Positions 9,062-17,638 are shown, counted from the first letter of the stretch. The stretch is DNA of 44,056 bases from Pedobacter sp. ASV17 (GCF_016429065.1 NZ_JAELTX010000029.1:1-44056), one strand, 5' to 3'. Made by a program: numbers and translations. Notes: generated from the letters alone by a model not told the origin.

Positions 9062-9078
9062 ATACCCCAATGGGGTAT
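9062..9078. promoter_or_regulatory. Palindrome ATACCCCAATGGGGTAT, candidate regulator-binding site
   Basis: A perfect 8+1+8 palindrome lies 70 nt before the histidine kinase ATG. Its outer arms, ATACC-N7-GGTAT, recur with the same spacing at 11585-11601, upstream of the lipoprotein gene that follows the response regulator. A -7-like AACATTTG (9110-9117) lies downstream with no good -33 TTTG, as expected for an activator-dependent promoter. Binding by the NarL-type regulator encoded at 10915 is inferred. Confidence 0.6.
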
Positions 9079-9148
9079 CGGTTTTTTAGGCTTAAGTATT
9101 TATATTGCAAACATTTGTAGGCTTATTTGGAGCGGTAACTCTCGTGAA

Positions 9149-10894
9149 ATGAAAAATAGATTTCTTTTTTTCTTGCTGTTGTTGGGTAGTTCAATTTACG
9201 GACAAAAGAGTTTGGAGAAAAAAGAAGGCACGCTCATTCAAAAGCAAATTTTAAATAAAGCTTATGACTATATGAGCAACGATCAATACGATTCTGCTCA
9301 ATATTGTCTCAATAAAATCTATTCGATAGATAGTGCCAGAAAGCCTACCCAATTTTCCTACTATCTCACTACCTGTCAGGCAGAAATATACTACTATAAT
9401 AATTTACATCTGCTAGGACTTCAGGAGTCGCTAAAAGGAGAAAATATTGCTAAAATATTAAAGGATAGTGTGCTCATGGCCGATTCTTACAACTTTATAG
9501 GTTTGTTTCATTTAAACGGAAACAAGTTGCAAAAGGCACAAATGGCTTTTAAACAGGCTTTGAGTTTTGCCAAACAACCTCCCTACAAGAAGGTCTACAT
9601 GGATTTAACCAAGCCGCATCATATTTTAGGGAATTTAGCGGAGACCTTCGAAAAGTTAAATGAGCCAGATAGCGCCGTTTACTATAGTCTTTTATCCTTA
9701 AAAAAAGCTCGTGAAATTAATTCAGGTAGGGGCATGGCAACGGGTGCTTTAAATATTGGAAACGCTTATCTGTTAAATAAGCAGGTAGATAGTGCCTATA
9801 AGTACTTTAAGCTTACCAAGCTGTACGCCATCAAGGCGGATGAGTTCGATGTGGAACTGACAGCTTACAGTGGTATGGCCGAGTGTGCAGCTGCAAACGG
9901 AAATAAGGAGGCGGCTTTTAGTGATTTAAATGAGGGCTTTTTAGTGTTGCGCAAATATCCACAACTGAATGACTTTTATGCGGCTATGTTTTTGGAGATT
10001 GCCATTAAAATCTATCGTAAATATGGCGATATACAATTGCTTAATAATACCTTGGAGCTGAAATCAAAAAGAGAAACGGCCACTTACCAACGGAATAACC
10101 AGCAAATACAATCTTTATTGTTGACTGGGATTAATAATGAAAAAACCATTTTCAAGTTAGAACTGGCAGAGTCGAAGAATAAACAAAGTTTGGCCAATAC
10201 CAGAATTTATATTTTGTTATTGGTGCTTTGCGTATTGGTCATTGTTTTTGTTGCTTATCGTTATTATGCGCTTCAACGTTTGAGATTGGCAAATCTGAGG
10301 ACAAAAATCAGTCAGGACCTGCATGATGAAGTTGGGGCCACTTTGAGCGGCATTGGCATGTATAGCTATATCGCCAAAGAGCAAATTAAACAAGGGGAAC
10401 AAAAGGAAGTAGAAAATTCGCTCAATGTGATTAAGGAGAATGCCACAGAGATGGTGGCTAAACTCAATGATATTGTTTGGACGGTAAACCCTTTGCAAGA
10501 TCATTTAGTAGACTTGATTGAACGATTGAGGGAGTTTGCCATCCAAACTACAAATGCTAAGCAAATTCGGTTAAATTTTAGCAAAACAGGTAAATTGGAT
10601 GAATTGAAATTGCCCATGCAGGCTCGTAAAAATATTTACTTGATCTGTAAAGAGGCCATTAATAATGCGGTAAAGTATAGTGAAGCAGAAGTGTTGGAGG
10701 TAGTCTTTGAAATTAAACATAAAATGCTGGTGGTTACCATTAGGGATAATGGAAAGGGGTTTTTGCTGGAAGAAGAAACCAAGGGGAATGGTTTGCTCAA
10801 TATGAAAAATAGGGCAAAAGAAATCAGTCTGCAATTGGCAATATCAAGTGAGTTAGGCCGTGGAACCAGTGTTCATTTTAGTTACAAGTTTTAA
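9149..10894 (+). CDS. TPR-containing sensor histidine kinase (NarL/DegS type)
   Basis: The 581-residue protein has a signal peptide (ending SSIYGQ), a periplasmic region of TPR-like helices (about 25-340), one transmembrane helix (about 353-372, IYILLLVLCVLVIVFVAY) and a cytoplasmic kinase. The HisKA_3-type dimerisation helix carries H392 in QDLHDEVGATLSGIG. The ATPase domain shows the N box (KEAINNAVKY), G1 (DNGKGF) and G2 (GNGLLNMKNRA). It should autophosphorylate on H392 and pass phosphate to the regulator 20 nt downstream. The TPR input suggests sensing of an envelope protein or peptide; the signal is unknown. Confidence 0.93.
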   Translation: MKNRFLFFLLLLGSSIYGQKSLEKKEGTLIQKQILNKAYDYMSNDQYDSAQYCLNKIYSIDSARKPTQFSYYLTTCQAEIYYYNNLHLLGLQESLKGENIAKILKDSVLMADSYNFIGLFHLNGNKLQKAQMAFKQALSFAKQPPYKKVYMDLTKPHHILGNLAETFEKLNEPDSAVYYSLLSLKKAREINSGRGMATGALNIGNAYLLNKQVDSAYKYFKLTKLYAIKADEFDVELTAYSGMAECAAANGNKEAAFSDLNEGFLVLRKYPQLNDFYAAMFLEIAIKIYRKYGDIQLLNNTLELKSKRETATYQRNNQQIQSLLLTGINNEKTIFKLELAESKNKQSLANTRIYILLLVLCVLVIVFVAYRYYALQRLRLANLRTKISQDLHDEVGATLSGIGMYSYIAKEQIKQGEQKEVENSLNVIKENATEMVAKLNDIVWTVNPLQDHLVDLIERLREFAIQTTNAKQIRLNFSKTGKLDELKLPMQARKNIYLICKEAINNAVKYSEAEVLEVVFEIKHKMLVVTIRDNGKGFLLEEETKGNGLLNMKNRAKEISLQLAISSELGRGTSVHFSYKF

Positions 10895-10914
10895 GGATAT
10901 CAAAATAAACAAAC

Positions 10915-11562
10915 ATGGATATTAAGGTGGCAATATTCGAGGATAATAAGTTGATAAGAGAAGCCTTGCAGACCATTATCAATGGGTCGCCAGGGTTTGT
11001 ATGCACAGGTTCCTTTGCCAATGTTAATCAAGTGTTGGCCGATATTAATTTTAGTCAGCCAGACGTTGTTTTAATGGATATTGAAATGCCTGGTTTAAAC
11101 GGAATTGAAGCTACAAAAATAATCAGAGAGGAATTTCAGGAAATAAAGGTGTTGATTCAGACTGTTTTTAACGATAGTGATAAAATATTTAATGCCTTAT
11201 GTGCAGGTGCTTCTGGTTATATTCTTAAAACAGATAGTCCTATAAGACAGTTGGAAGCCATTAAAGAAGTTTATGGAGGAGGAGGCGCAATGTCTACCTC
11301 TATTGCGCAAAAAGTAATGGGCTTTTTTGTGCGTAAAAACGTGATTTTAGTGCAGCCAGGAGATACCGATTTCGATTTGAGCACTCGCGAGAAAGAAATC
11401 CTTTCGTTGATGGTAGATGGTCATAACTATAGGGATATTGCTGAAAAAACGTTCATTAGTTACGAAACGGTGCGTACCCACATCAAGCATATCTACAAAA
11501 AATTGCACGTGGCATCAAGAGCCGAGGCCATTTTGAAAGCCATACAGCAAGGATTAAAATAG
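10915..11562 (+). CDS. NarL/LuxR-family response regulator
   Basis: The 215-residue protein has a receiver domain (residues 1-120) with acidic D10, phospho-acceptor D55 in VVLMDIEMPG and the conserved Lys in GYILKTDS. It ends in a GerE/LuxR-type HTH (about 150-212: LSTREKEILSLMVDGHNYRDIAEKTFISYETVRTHIKHIYKKL). It is the obvious partner of the preceding kinase (20-nt gap, same strand). Proteins of this type bind short palindromes as dimers; the ATACC-N7-GGTAT sites on both sides of this gene pair are candidates. Confidence 0.95.
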   Translation: MDIKVAIFEDNKLIREALQTIINGSPGFVCTGSFANVNQVLADINFSQPDVVLMDIEMPGLNGIEATKIIREEFQEIKVLIQTVFNDSDKIFNALCAGASGYILKTDSPIRQLEAIKEVYGGGGAMSTSIAQKVMGFFVRKNVILVQPGDTDFDLSTREKEILSLMVDGHNYRDIAEKTFISYETVRTHIKHIYKKLHVASRAEAILKAIQQGLK

Positions 11563-11584
11563 TTTTTTCATAAACGACTGTAAA

Positions 11585-11601
11585 ATACCTTGTTGTGGTA
11601 T
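11585..11601. promoter_or_regulatory. Second ATACC-N7-GGTAT site
   Basis: ATACCTTGTTGTGGTAT has the same 5-bp arms and 7-nt spacing as the palindrome at 9062-9078. It lies 66 nt before the lipoprotein ATG, nearly the same distance as the first site has to the kinase ATG (70 nt). It starts 23 nt after the response regulator stop. Confidence 0.55.
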
Positions 11602-11667
11602 GTGTTGGCGTATTTTTTACTTTCAATTTTGGTTTGGAAATTAATCCATAGTTTAAACCATTTTGAG

Positions 11668-12294
11668 ATGAAAAGATTTAGAACCATTTTAATTTTAGCA
11701 CTTTGTATGTTGATGCTCTTTGCTTGTAAAAAAGATAATGATACCAATGAAGTTGTTGAAACAATTAGAAAAGAAGAGTTGACAAGGAAAATCAATGACA
11801 TTATTCCTAAGCAATACCAAGATACGCTAGCCAAGTTGGGTATTGTATTAAATCAGGAGGTAGATCCGCCTAACCTTGAAGGTGCTTTTGGCATTAAGCC
11901 ATTGAGATTGTTAAAAAGCAATCGCCCTCAAGATCCTGCGAATATGGTTTTTACTGATGTTTCGGTAAAATTCTTCAATCAGGATAAAGACAACAATATC
12001 AAGTTAATTGGTAAAAATTTTGTCGGTACTGCAGATACAAGTCTCGTTACCGCAATTAGTGGAAAGGGAAATGATTTTACTATATACGGCAAAGTAAGAG
12101 CTAAACAAGGTAGTAATTTAGCTATTTTTGGTATCATTGTTTCTGGTGTTAAAGATGGAAATTTACTCCGTAACGTACGTTATGGTATCATAAATGTAGA
12201 TAATAGCCAGGGCGGAACTGTTTTCATTAAACAAGGTGAAGCCCGTGCAGTTTTTGATACCGATTTAGTTTCGGAGAGTATTCCGATGTTTTAA
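11668..12294 (+). CDS. Lipoprotein of unknown function
   Basis: The 208-residue product has a clear lipoprotein signal (MKRFRTILILALCMLMLFACKKD, Cys about residue 20). The ATG at 11668 is chosen because an in-frame upstream extension to 11590 would put another hydrophobic segment before the signal peptide. The mature part is a beta-rich domain without motifs I can name (for example GNDFTIYGKVRAKQGSNLAIFGIIVSG). Its position behind the two-component pair and the shared palindrome upstream suggest it is a target of that regulator. It could be a periplasmic or surface-anchored accessory. Confidence 0.85.
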   Translation: MKRFRTILILALCMLMLFACKKDNDTNEVVETIRKEELTRKINDIIPKQYQDTLAKLGIVLNQEVDPPNLEGAFGIKPLRLLKSNRPQDPANMVFTDVSVKFFNQDKDNNIKLIGKNFVGTADTSLVTAISGKGNDFTIYGKVRAKQGSNLAIFGIIVSGVKDGNLLRNVRYGIINVDNSQGGTVFIKQGEARAVFDTDLVSESIPMF

Positions 12295-12411
12295 GGTTTG
12301 ATTAGAAATATTTTGATGGTGACGCTTACGGTGTTAAACGGCGCTCAGGTGTAAGAAAATAAGTATCAATGTTTTTTAAAAATGATTTTATAAAAATATC
12401 TCTTTTGTAAT

Positions 12412-12546
12412 GTTGTTTATATGGAAAATAATCTAGATATTTGCACCTCTAAAAATAAAGATTAAGATCAGAGGCACCCATCCGTATCGTTTGCCAGCAA
12501 ATTGCAAAAGTAACGTTGGGGTTTCAAAATAAAGTTTAAATAGATT
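12412..12546 (+). promoter_or_regulatory. Candidate promoter and ~97-nt leader of the L31 gene
   Basis: A GTTG (12412-12415), 20 nt and GATATTTG (12436-12443) approximate the -33/-7 consensus with one mismatch in each box. Transcription from here would give a leader of roughly 95-100 nt before the L31 ATG. It includes a CTCT...AGAG pair (about 12447-12475). Autogenous leaders are known for L31 in several phyla; whether this one is regulatory is unproven. The stretch 12295-12411 between the lipoprotein and this promoter holds nothing recognisable. Confidence 0.35.
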
Positions 12547-12795
12547 ATGAAAAAAGATTTGCATCCATCAAGCTACAGATTTGTTGTATTTAAAGATATG
12601 TCTAACGAATATTCTTTCTTGACAAAATCTTGCGTTGAGACTAAAGAAACTGTTAAATGGGAAGATGGTAACGAGTATCCTCTTTACAAATTAGAGATTT
12701 CTCATACTTCTCACCCTTTCTATACTGGTAAAATGAAATTGGTTGATACAGCAGGTCGTATCGATAAATTCAAAAACCGTTACGCTAAAAAATAA
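12547..12795 (+). CDS. rpmE2: 50S ribosomal protein L31, type B
   Basis: The 82-residue protein of the large ribosomal subunit begins [19 protein letters not shown] and ends [13 protein letters not shown]. It lacks the zinc-binding CxxC pairs of the canonical type A protein and has the longer type B body, the zinc-independent form. It stands alone with its own leader and terminator. In some bacteria the zinc-free form is induced in zinc shortage; in Bacteroidota it is commonly the only copy, so regulation by zinc should not be assumed. Confidence 0.95.
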   Translation: MKKDLHPSSYRFVVFKDMSNEYSFLTKSCVETKETVKWEDGNEYPLYKLEISHTSHPFYTGKMKLVDTAGRIDKFKNRYAKK

Positions 12796-12818
12796 TTTAG
12801 CTAAAGAGATATTTTTTG

Positions 12819-12850
12819 AAAGTCCCGAGCGTAAGCCCGGGACTTTTTTT
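12819..12850 (+). terminator. Terminator after L31
   Basis: AAAGTCCCG ... CGGGACTTT forms a 9-bp stem with a 10-nt loop followed by a T run. The T run leads directly into TATTTTTG (12850-12857), a perfect TAnnTTTG -7 match placed 6 nt before the next ATG. Terminator and next promoter therefore appear fused. Confidence 0.85.
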
Positions 12851-12863
12851 ATTTTTGTTGCTT

Positions 12864-14033
12864 ATGGCAATCAATCTTTTTGATGATAAATCATGGCTAA
12901 CACTTAGGCCGCTAACGTTTACGCGACCTGTAGCCGATTTAAGAGTAGGTATCCTAACCATTGCAGAGAAATGGGGTAAGCATCTTGACTTGGCATTTGG
13001 CTTCCAAACGCAAGACTATCTAAGCAAAAAATATTCACTGTTAAAGACGGAGCTGTTTATTAACGGAGCAATTTGTCCAGATGCAGAGCTGCTTGAAGCG
13101 GTAACAAGCTTAAAAGATGGTCAGGTATTACATGCAGCTGATGTGGTGATCGCTTACAAATCAGCTGCTGTGTTCCATCATTCAGAGGCAATGAGCAGCT
13201 TGGAAAGGGTTGCTTATCTGTATGGTTTTGTAAAGATTGACTATCCAGAGCAGATTTTTGGATACAATGATATTGAACTGCAAAAAGATTTTGTTTTGCT
13301 TACCAAAGGAAGAACTTCCACCAAACTGAGCAGTACCAATACCATTTTGGGCGATAACATCTTTGTAGAAGAAGGTGCAACAGCCGAATGTGCTACCTTT
13401 AATACCTTGCAAGGTCCAATTTATTTGGGAAAAAACAGCCAGGTTTGGGAAGGTTGCCATATCCGTGGTTCGTTTGCGTTATGTCACGATTCTCAGGTGA
13501 AAATGGGCGCTAAAATTTATGGTAAAACAACCATAGGTCCATTCAGTAGAGTGGGCGGCGAAATTAACAATGCCATGATTTGGGGCTATTCCTCAAAAGG
13601 ACATGAAGGCTATTTGGGCAATTCGGTATTAGGTCAATGGTGCAATATTGGCGCTGATAGCAATAATTCGAACCTGAAGAATAACTATGCAGAAGTGCGC
13701 TTATGGGACTATGATAAAGAAACTTTCCGAAAAACGGGACTGCAATTTTGTGGTTTAATTATGGCCGATCATGCCAAATGTGCGATTAATACCATGTTTA
13801 ATACAGGCACGGTAGCTGGCGTAAGCGCCAATGTTTTTGGAGCAGGTTTCCCTCGTAATTTCATCCCTGATTTTTCATGGGGCGGTTCGCATGGTTTCGA
13901 CGTTTATGCCTTAGATAAAATGTTGGAAACTACCGAAAAGGTTTATGAGCGTAGAGATACGGTTTTAGACGAAATAGAAAGAGGAATCATCACACACATC
14001 TTTGAAATTACAAAACAATATAGACACTTTTAA
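12864..14033 (+). CDS. GlmU-like sugar nucleotidyltransferase/acyltransferase-fold protein
   Basis: The 389-residue protein matches the Bacteroidota 'alternate GlmU' type. The N-terminus (LFDDKSWLTLRPLTFTRPVADLRVG) carries the family's degenerate nucleotidyltransferase signature, in place of the usual GGxGTR loop. The C-terminal half from about residue 170 is a left-handed beta-helix of hexapeptide units (ILGDNIFVEEGA, IYLGKNSQVWEGCHIRG, KIYGKTTIGPFSRVGGEI). A role in UDP-GlcNAc synthesis (GlcN-1-P acetylation and uridylylation) is proposed for the family and fits the nearby murein recycling gene mpl, but is not proven by sequence. The ATG at 12864 is chosen because upstream in-frame codons lie in the terminator. 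Confidence 0.85.
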   Translation: MAINLFDDKSWLTLRPLTFTRPVADLRVGILTIAEKWGKHLDLAFGFQTQDYLSKKYSLLKTELFINGAICPDAELLEAVTSLKDGQVLHAADVVIAYKSAAVFHHSEAMSSLERVAYLYGFVKIDYPEQIFGYNDIELQKDFVLLTKGRTSTKLSSTNTILGDNIFVEEGATAECATFNTLQGPIYLGKNSQVWEGCHIRGSFALCHDSQVKMGAKIYGKTTIGPFSRVGGEINNAMIWGYSSKGHEGYLGNSVLGQWCNIGADSNNSNLKNNYAEVRLWDYDKETFRKTGLQFCGLIMADHAKCAINTMFNTGTVAGVSANVFGAGFPRNFIPDFSWGGSHGFDVYALDKMLETTEKVYERRDTVLDEIERGIITHIFEITKQYRHF

Positions 14034-14116
14034 ATTTTAGATTTACGAATTACGATTTTAAGGCTCATGATAAACGTATAACTTAGAACGTACAACTTAA
14101 AAACCCCAATATAGAT

Positions 14117-14878
14117 ATGAGAAAAAAAATAGTTGCTGGAAACTGGAAAATGAATAATGACTACAATGAAGGAGTTTCGTTGTTCTCTGAAATTGTAAAC
14201 ATGGTAAGAGATGAGAAAAAAGGTGACCAAATTGCGGTAATCTGCGCTCCATTTATTCATTTGAATAGCCTAGCACAACTATCGTCGGGTGTGGTTAAAA
14301 TTGGTGCACAAAACTGCCATCAAAATGAAAGCGGTGCCTATACTGGAGAAATTTCTGCAAAAATGATCAAATCTACAGGCGCAGAATACGTGATTATTGG
14401 TCACTCTGAGCGTAGGCAATACTTCGCTGAAAATAATCAGCTGTTGGCAGAAAAAACTGTTACGGCATTGCAAAATAACTTAGTGCCTATCTTCTGTATT
14501 GGTGAAACTTTGGACGAAAGAAATAACGGAAGTTACTTCAATGTAATTGAAAGCCAACTTGAAGAAGGTGTTTTTGGTTTAAGTGCCGAAGATTTCGCTA
14601 AAGTGGTATTGGCTTATGAACCCGTTTGGGCTATTGGAACTGGCTTAACCGCTACACCAGAACAAGCTCAGGATATCCACGCGTTTATCCGTTCTAAAGT
14701 TGAAGGAAAATACGGCGTAAATGTTGCTGACGATACCACAATTTTATACGGAGGAAGCTGTAATGCCAAAAATGCACCTGAGCTTTTTGCACAGGCTGAT
14801 ATTGATGGTGGTTTAATTGGTGGCGCCTCATTAAAATCACGTGATTTTACGGACATTGTTAAAGCATTAAATTCTTAA
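14117..14878 (+). CDS. tpiA: Triosephosphate isomerase
   Basis: The 253-residue TIM-barrel enzyme interconverts dihydroxyacetone phosphate and glyceraldehyde 3-phosphate. Catalytic residues are in place: K11 (AGNWKMN), H96 (IIGHSERRQYF) and E168 (AYEPVWAIGTG). The phosphate-binding C-terminal YGGSCNAKNA and GGLIGGASL motifs are also intact. The stop codon overlaps the prmA start by one base (TAATG), indicating translational coupling. The short AT-rich gap upstream carries near-tandem phrases (TTACGAATTACGATTTT). Confidence 0.98.
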   Translation: MRKKIVAGNWKMNNDYNEGVSLFSEIVNMVRDEKKGDQIAVICAPFIHLNSLAQLSSGVVKIGAQNCHQNESGAYTGEISAKMIKSTGAEYVIIGHSERRQYFAENNQLLAEKTVTALQNNLVPIFCIGETLDERNNGSYFNVIESQLEEGVFGLSAEDFAKVVLAYEPVWAIGTGLTATPEQAQDIHAFIRSKVEGKYGVNVADDTTILYGGSCNAKNAPELFAQADIDGGLIGGASLKSRDFTDIVKALNS

Positions 14879-15711
14879 TGGATTATATACAGGTAAGTTT
14901 TTGCTTCGAGCCAATCGAAGAGTATCAGCAAGATCTTTTAGTTGGCCAACTGGCCGAAATAGGCTTCGATTCCTTTGTAGATTCTACAAAAGGTTTCGAT
15001 GCCTTCATCATTGCTGATCAATTTGAGGAAGCTAAGTTAAAGGAAGTGGTGAAAGAACTGGATTTTGCAGTGAGTTATGAAGTGCAGGAAATTGCACCTC
15101 AAAATTGGAACGAAGAGTGGGAAAAGAATTTTAGTCCATTGATCATTAGTGATGATTGCTATGTAAGGGCAACTTTTCATGAAGCTCAGCCGCAATATCA
15201 ATATGAAATAGTGATTGACCCTAAAATGGCTTTTGGTACGGGGCATCACCAAACTACTACCATGATGATGCAATATGTACTTGAAACTGATGTAGCCGAT
15301 GCTTCGGTATTGGACATGGGGGCTGGTACGGCTATTTTGGGCATTTTGGCGGCAAAAAGAGGAGCAAAGGAAATTGTAGCGATAGACTACGATGAGGTTT
15401 GCTATTTAAGCGCCATCGAAAACGCAAAGTTAAACGATATCGAAAATTTAGTTTCTCTACATGGAAGTAAAGAGGTAATTCCTCAAACAACTTTCGACAT
15501 CATTTTAGCGAACATTAACAGAAATATCCTTTTAGATCAGATAGAGAGCTACGCTGCCGTACTTAAAGAGAATGGATTGATTTTATTCAGTGGTTTTTAT
15601 GAAATCCCAGATTTAGATATCATTAAATCACATGCAGCACAGTATGGCTTAGTTTACCAAAACCATAAAAAGATGGGTGATTGGGTAGCTGCGAAGTTTG
15701 TAAAGAAATAA
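14878..15711 (+). CDS. prmA: Ribosomal protein L11 methyltransferase
   Basis: The 277-residue protein has an N-terminal substrate-recognition domain and a class I SAM-dependent methyltransferase domain. The SAM motif VLDMGAGTAILGILAAKRGA and the post-motif LANINRNILLDQI (NPPY-like NIN of PrmA) are visible, as is the PrmA signature DPKMAFGTGHHQTT. It methylates amino groups of ribosomal protein L11. It is coupled to tpiA by a 1-nt overlap, a gene order I regard as usual in this phylum. Confidence 0.95.
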   Translation: MDYIQVSFCFEPIEEYQQDLLVGQLAEIGFDSFVDSTKGFDAFIIADQFEEAKLKEVVKELDFAVSYEVQEIAPQNWNEEWEKNFSPLIISDDCYVRATFHEAQPQYQYEIVIDPKMAFGTGHHQTTTMMMQYVLETDVADASVLDMGAGTAILGILAAKRGAKEIVAIDYDEVCYLSAIENAKLNDIENLVSLHGSKEVIPQTTFDIILANINRNILLDQIESYAAVLKENGLILFSGFYEIPDLDIIKSHAAQYGLVYQNHKKMGDWVAAKFVKK

Positions 15712-15786
15712 CCCCAACCCCTAAAAGGGGGGCATTGGGTTTGTAGGATTTGAAAATAAGTTCCTCCCTTTGGGAGGTTAGGAGGG
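15712..15786. repeat. G/C-tract hairpin element between prmA and mpl
   Basis: Two inverted repeats fill the entire gap: CCCCAACCCCT paired with AGGGGGGCATTGGG, then CCTCCC-TTT-GGGAGG (15763-15777) followed by TTAGGAGGG. The pattern (a C-run phrase opposite a G-run phrase, ending in TTTGGGAGG) resembles the 17533-17638 element. There is no T tract, so it may not stop transcription into mpl. Confidence 0.7.
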
Positions 15787-15789
15787 TTT

Positions 15790-17145
15790 ATGAAGATACA
15801 TTTAATTGCTGTCGGTGGTGCTGCCATGCACAATTTGGCGATAGCACTACATAAAAAAGGCTTTGAGGTGAGTGGTTCAGATGATGTGGTATACGAACCC
15901 TCTAAAAGCCGCTTGGATAAATATGGTTTATTGCCAGCCGAAATGGGTTGGGATGAAAGCCGTATTACGACAGATATTGATGCCATTATCTTGGGGATGC
16001 ATGCTCGTATAGATAATCCCGAATTGTTGAAAGCTCAAGAATTGGGATTGAAAATCTACTCTTATCCAGCATACATCTACGAGCAGTCGAAAGAAAAAAT
16101 CAGGGTAGTGATAGGAGGTAGTCATGGCAAAACAACCATTACTTCTATGATCTTACACGTGCTCAATTATCATCAAAAAGATTTCGACTATTTGGTTGGA
16201 GCACAGTTGGCTGGTTTTGATACCATGGTGAAAATCACCGATACAGCACCAATTATGGTGATTGAGGGCGACGAATATCTGGCTTCTCCAATTGATAGAA
16301 GACCGAAATTCCATTTATATCATGCCAATATTGCGGTGATTAGTGGCATTGCTTGGGACCATATCAATGTATTTCCAACCTTTGCCAATTATGTAGAGCA
16401 GTTCGCTAAATTCATAGAAACCATTACGCCAAAAGGTACGTTGATTTATTGCGAAGTGGATGAGGAATTAAATCAAACGGTGTTGAAGTCTACGGCTGAC
16501 GTAGAGAAGATTCCTTACGGTGTTCCTGCTCATGAGGTGAGAAATGGGGTGACCTATTTGTTGCCGCAGCAAACGCCGTTAAATGTGTTTGGAGATCATA
16601 ATTTAATGAACTTAAATGCAGCCAAGCAAGTTTGCGCCAAACTAGGTATTACAGAGGATGGATTTAATGAAGCCATCGCTTCTTTTGCAGGTGCGGCGAA
16701 AAGATTGGAATTGGTGGGTGCTGTAAACCAAACGAATATTTATAAAGATTTTGCCCACTCGCCATCTAAGCTAAAAGCCACGATTCATGCGGTTAAGGCA
16801 CAGTTTACAGATAGGAGATTGGTAGCGCTCATGGAGCTGCATACTTTTAGTAGCTTGAACAAGCAGTTTTTGAAGGAATATAGTGGGGCAATGAAGGACG
16901 CTGACGTTGCCATTGTGTATATTGATGCAAAGACTTTTGAGCAGAAAAAAATGCAACCGTTAACTGAAGCAGACATTAAGGAAGCTTTTGAAGACGATAA
17001 ATTGTTGTTTTTTGACGATCCAACTAAGCTAGAAACTTATTTGAAAAGTCTTAATTATCATCAAACCAACTTGCTGTTAATGAGCTCTGGTACTTACGCT
17101 GGGCTCGATTTGCCAAAACTGGCCAGTGAGTTAAAAACCAATTAA
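15790..17145 (+). CDS. mpl: UDP-N-acetylmuramate:L-Ala-gamma-D-Glu-meso-DAP ligase
   Basis: The 451-residue Mur-ligase family enzyme reattaches recycled murein tripeptide to UDP-MurNAc with ATP in the cytoplasm. The N-terminal Rossmann motif (IHLIAVGGAAMHNLAIAL), the ATP P-loop GGSHGKTTITSMIL (about 113-126), the MurC/Mpl-type VIEGDEYLAS and the C-terminal HSPSKLKATIHAVK are all visible. The HxPxK-type signature and the AMHNLA start separate Mpl from MurC. It is followed after 4 nt by an XRE regulator gene. Confidence 0.95.
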   Translation: MKIHLIAVGGAAMHNLAIALHKKGFEVSGSDDVVYEPSKSRLDKYGLLPAEMGWDESRITTDIDAIILGMHARIDNPELLKAQELGLKIYSYPAYIYEQSKEKIRVVIGGSHGKTTITSMILHVLNYHQKDFDYLVGAQLAGFDTMVKITDTAPIMVIEGDEYLASPIDRRPKFHLYHANIAVISGIAWDHINVFPTFANYVEQFAKFIETITPKGTLIYCEVDEELNQTVLKSTADVEKIPYGVPAHEVRNGVTYLLPQQTPLNVFGDHNLMNLNAAKQVCAKLGITEDGFNEAIASFAGAAKRLELVGAVNQTNIYKDFAHSPSKLKATIHAVKAQFTDRRLVALMELHTFSSLNKQFLKEYSGAMKDADVAIVYIDAKTFEQKKMQPLTEADIKEAFEDDKLLFFDDPTKLETYLKSLNYHQTNLLLMSSGTYAGLDLPKLASELKTN

Positions 17146-17149
17146 TATT

Positions 17150-17500
17150 TTGACCAGTCAGCACTTAATTACGGAGGTAGGAAGCAACATTAGGCAGCTG
17201 CGACTGGATAAAGGAAAGGGGCAAACTGAAGTAGCCAAGGCATTGGGTATTTCAGTAGCTGCACTTTCAAAAATTGAGAATGGACAAACAGATATTAATC
17301 TATCTCGTTTAATTCAAATTGCAAAGTATTTCGAAGTTTCGGTAACCTCAATCCTTTCTAAAGATGCTCCTGCTACCATTCAGCCATCACAAAATACACC
17401 CGAAATTTCCTCGTTGAAAAAGCTACTTGCCGATAAGGATGCGGAAATAATGAAGCTGCAAAAGAAGGTCATTGACCTCTATGATAAGTTAGGTTTGTAA
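17150..17500 (+). CDS. Small XRE-family regulator with C-terminal coiled coil
   Basis: The 116-residue protein has a Cro/C1-type HTH (about 10-64: NIRQLRLDKGKGQTEVAKALGISVAALSKIENGQTDINLSRLIQIAKYF) and a C-terminal heptad region (about 85-114: SLKKLLADKDAEIMKLQKKVIDLYDKL) that likely dimerises. No ATG precedes the domain; the TTG at 17150, 4 nt after the mpl stop, is the best start, so it should be co-transcribed with mpl. The target is unknown; the position suggests cell wall or stationary-phase genes. No toxin partner is seen, so this is not an obvious antitoxin. Confidence 0.85.
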   Translation: MTSQHLITEVGSNIRQLRLDKGKGQTEVAKALGISVAALSKIENGQTDINLSRLIQIAKYFEVSVTSILSKDAPATIQPSQNTPEISSLKKLLADKDAEIMKLQKKVIDLYDKLGL

Positions 17501-17532
17501 TATAATTCGGTAGTTTTTACGGAATAGTTTAG

Positions 17533-17638
17533 CCTCTCTGGTTACGCCATCTCTCCCAGTGGGAGAGAGTAGCATAATGCTTAGTTAGCTTTGTCTTTTT
17601 TCTCTCCCTTTGGGAGGGATGCCCAAAGGGCAGAGAGG
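17533..17638. repeat. Composite intergenic palindromic element (~106 bp)
   Basis: Outer 7-bp inverted repeats CCTCTCT (17533-17539) and AGAGAGG (17632-17638) enclose three hairpins: CTCTCCC-AGT-GGGAGAG (17551-17567), CTCCC-TTT-GGGAG (17604-17616) and GCCC-AAA-GGGC (17621-17630). No ORF is present. The layout is that of a small non-autonomous palindromic element, and it may act as a terminator for the XRE gene. Confidence 0.7.

Noticed and set aside
17150..17500. XRE gene as the antitoxin of a toxin-antitoxin pair
   Set aside because: No small toxin-like gene lies next to it; it follows mpl by 4 nt and is better seen as a co-transcribed regulator.
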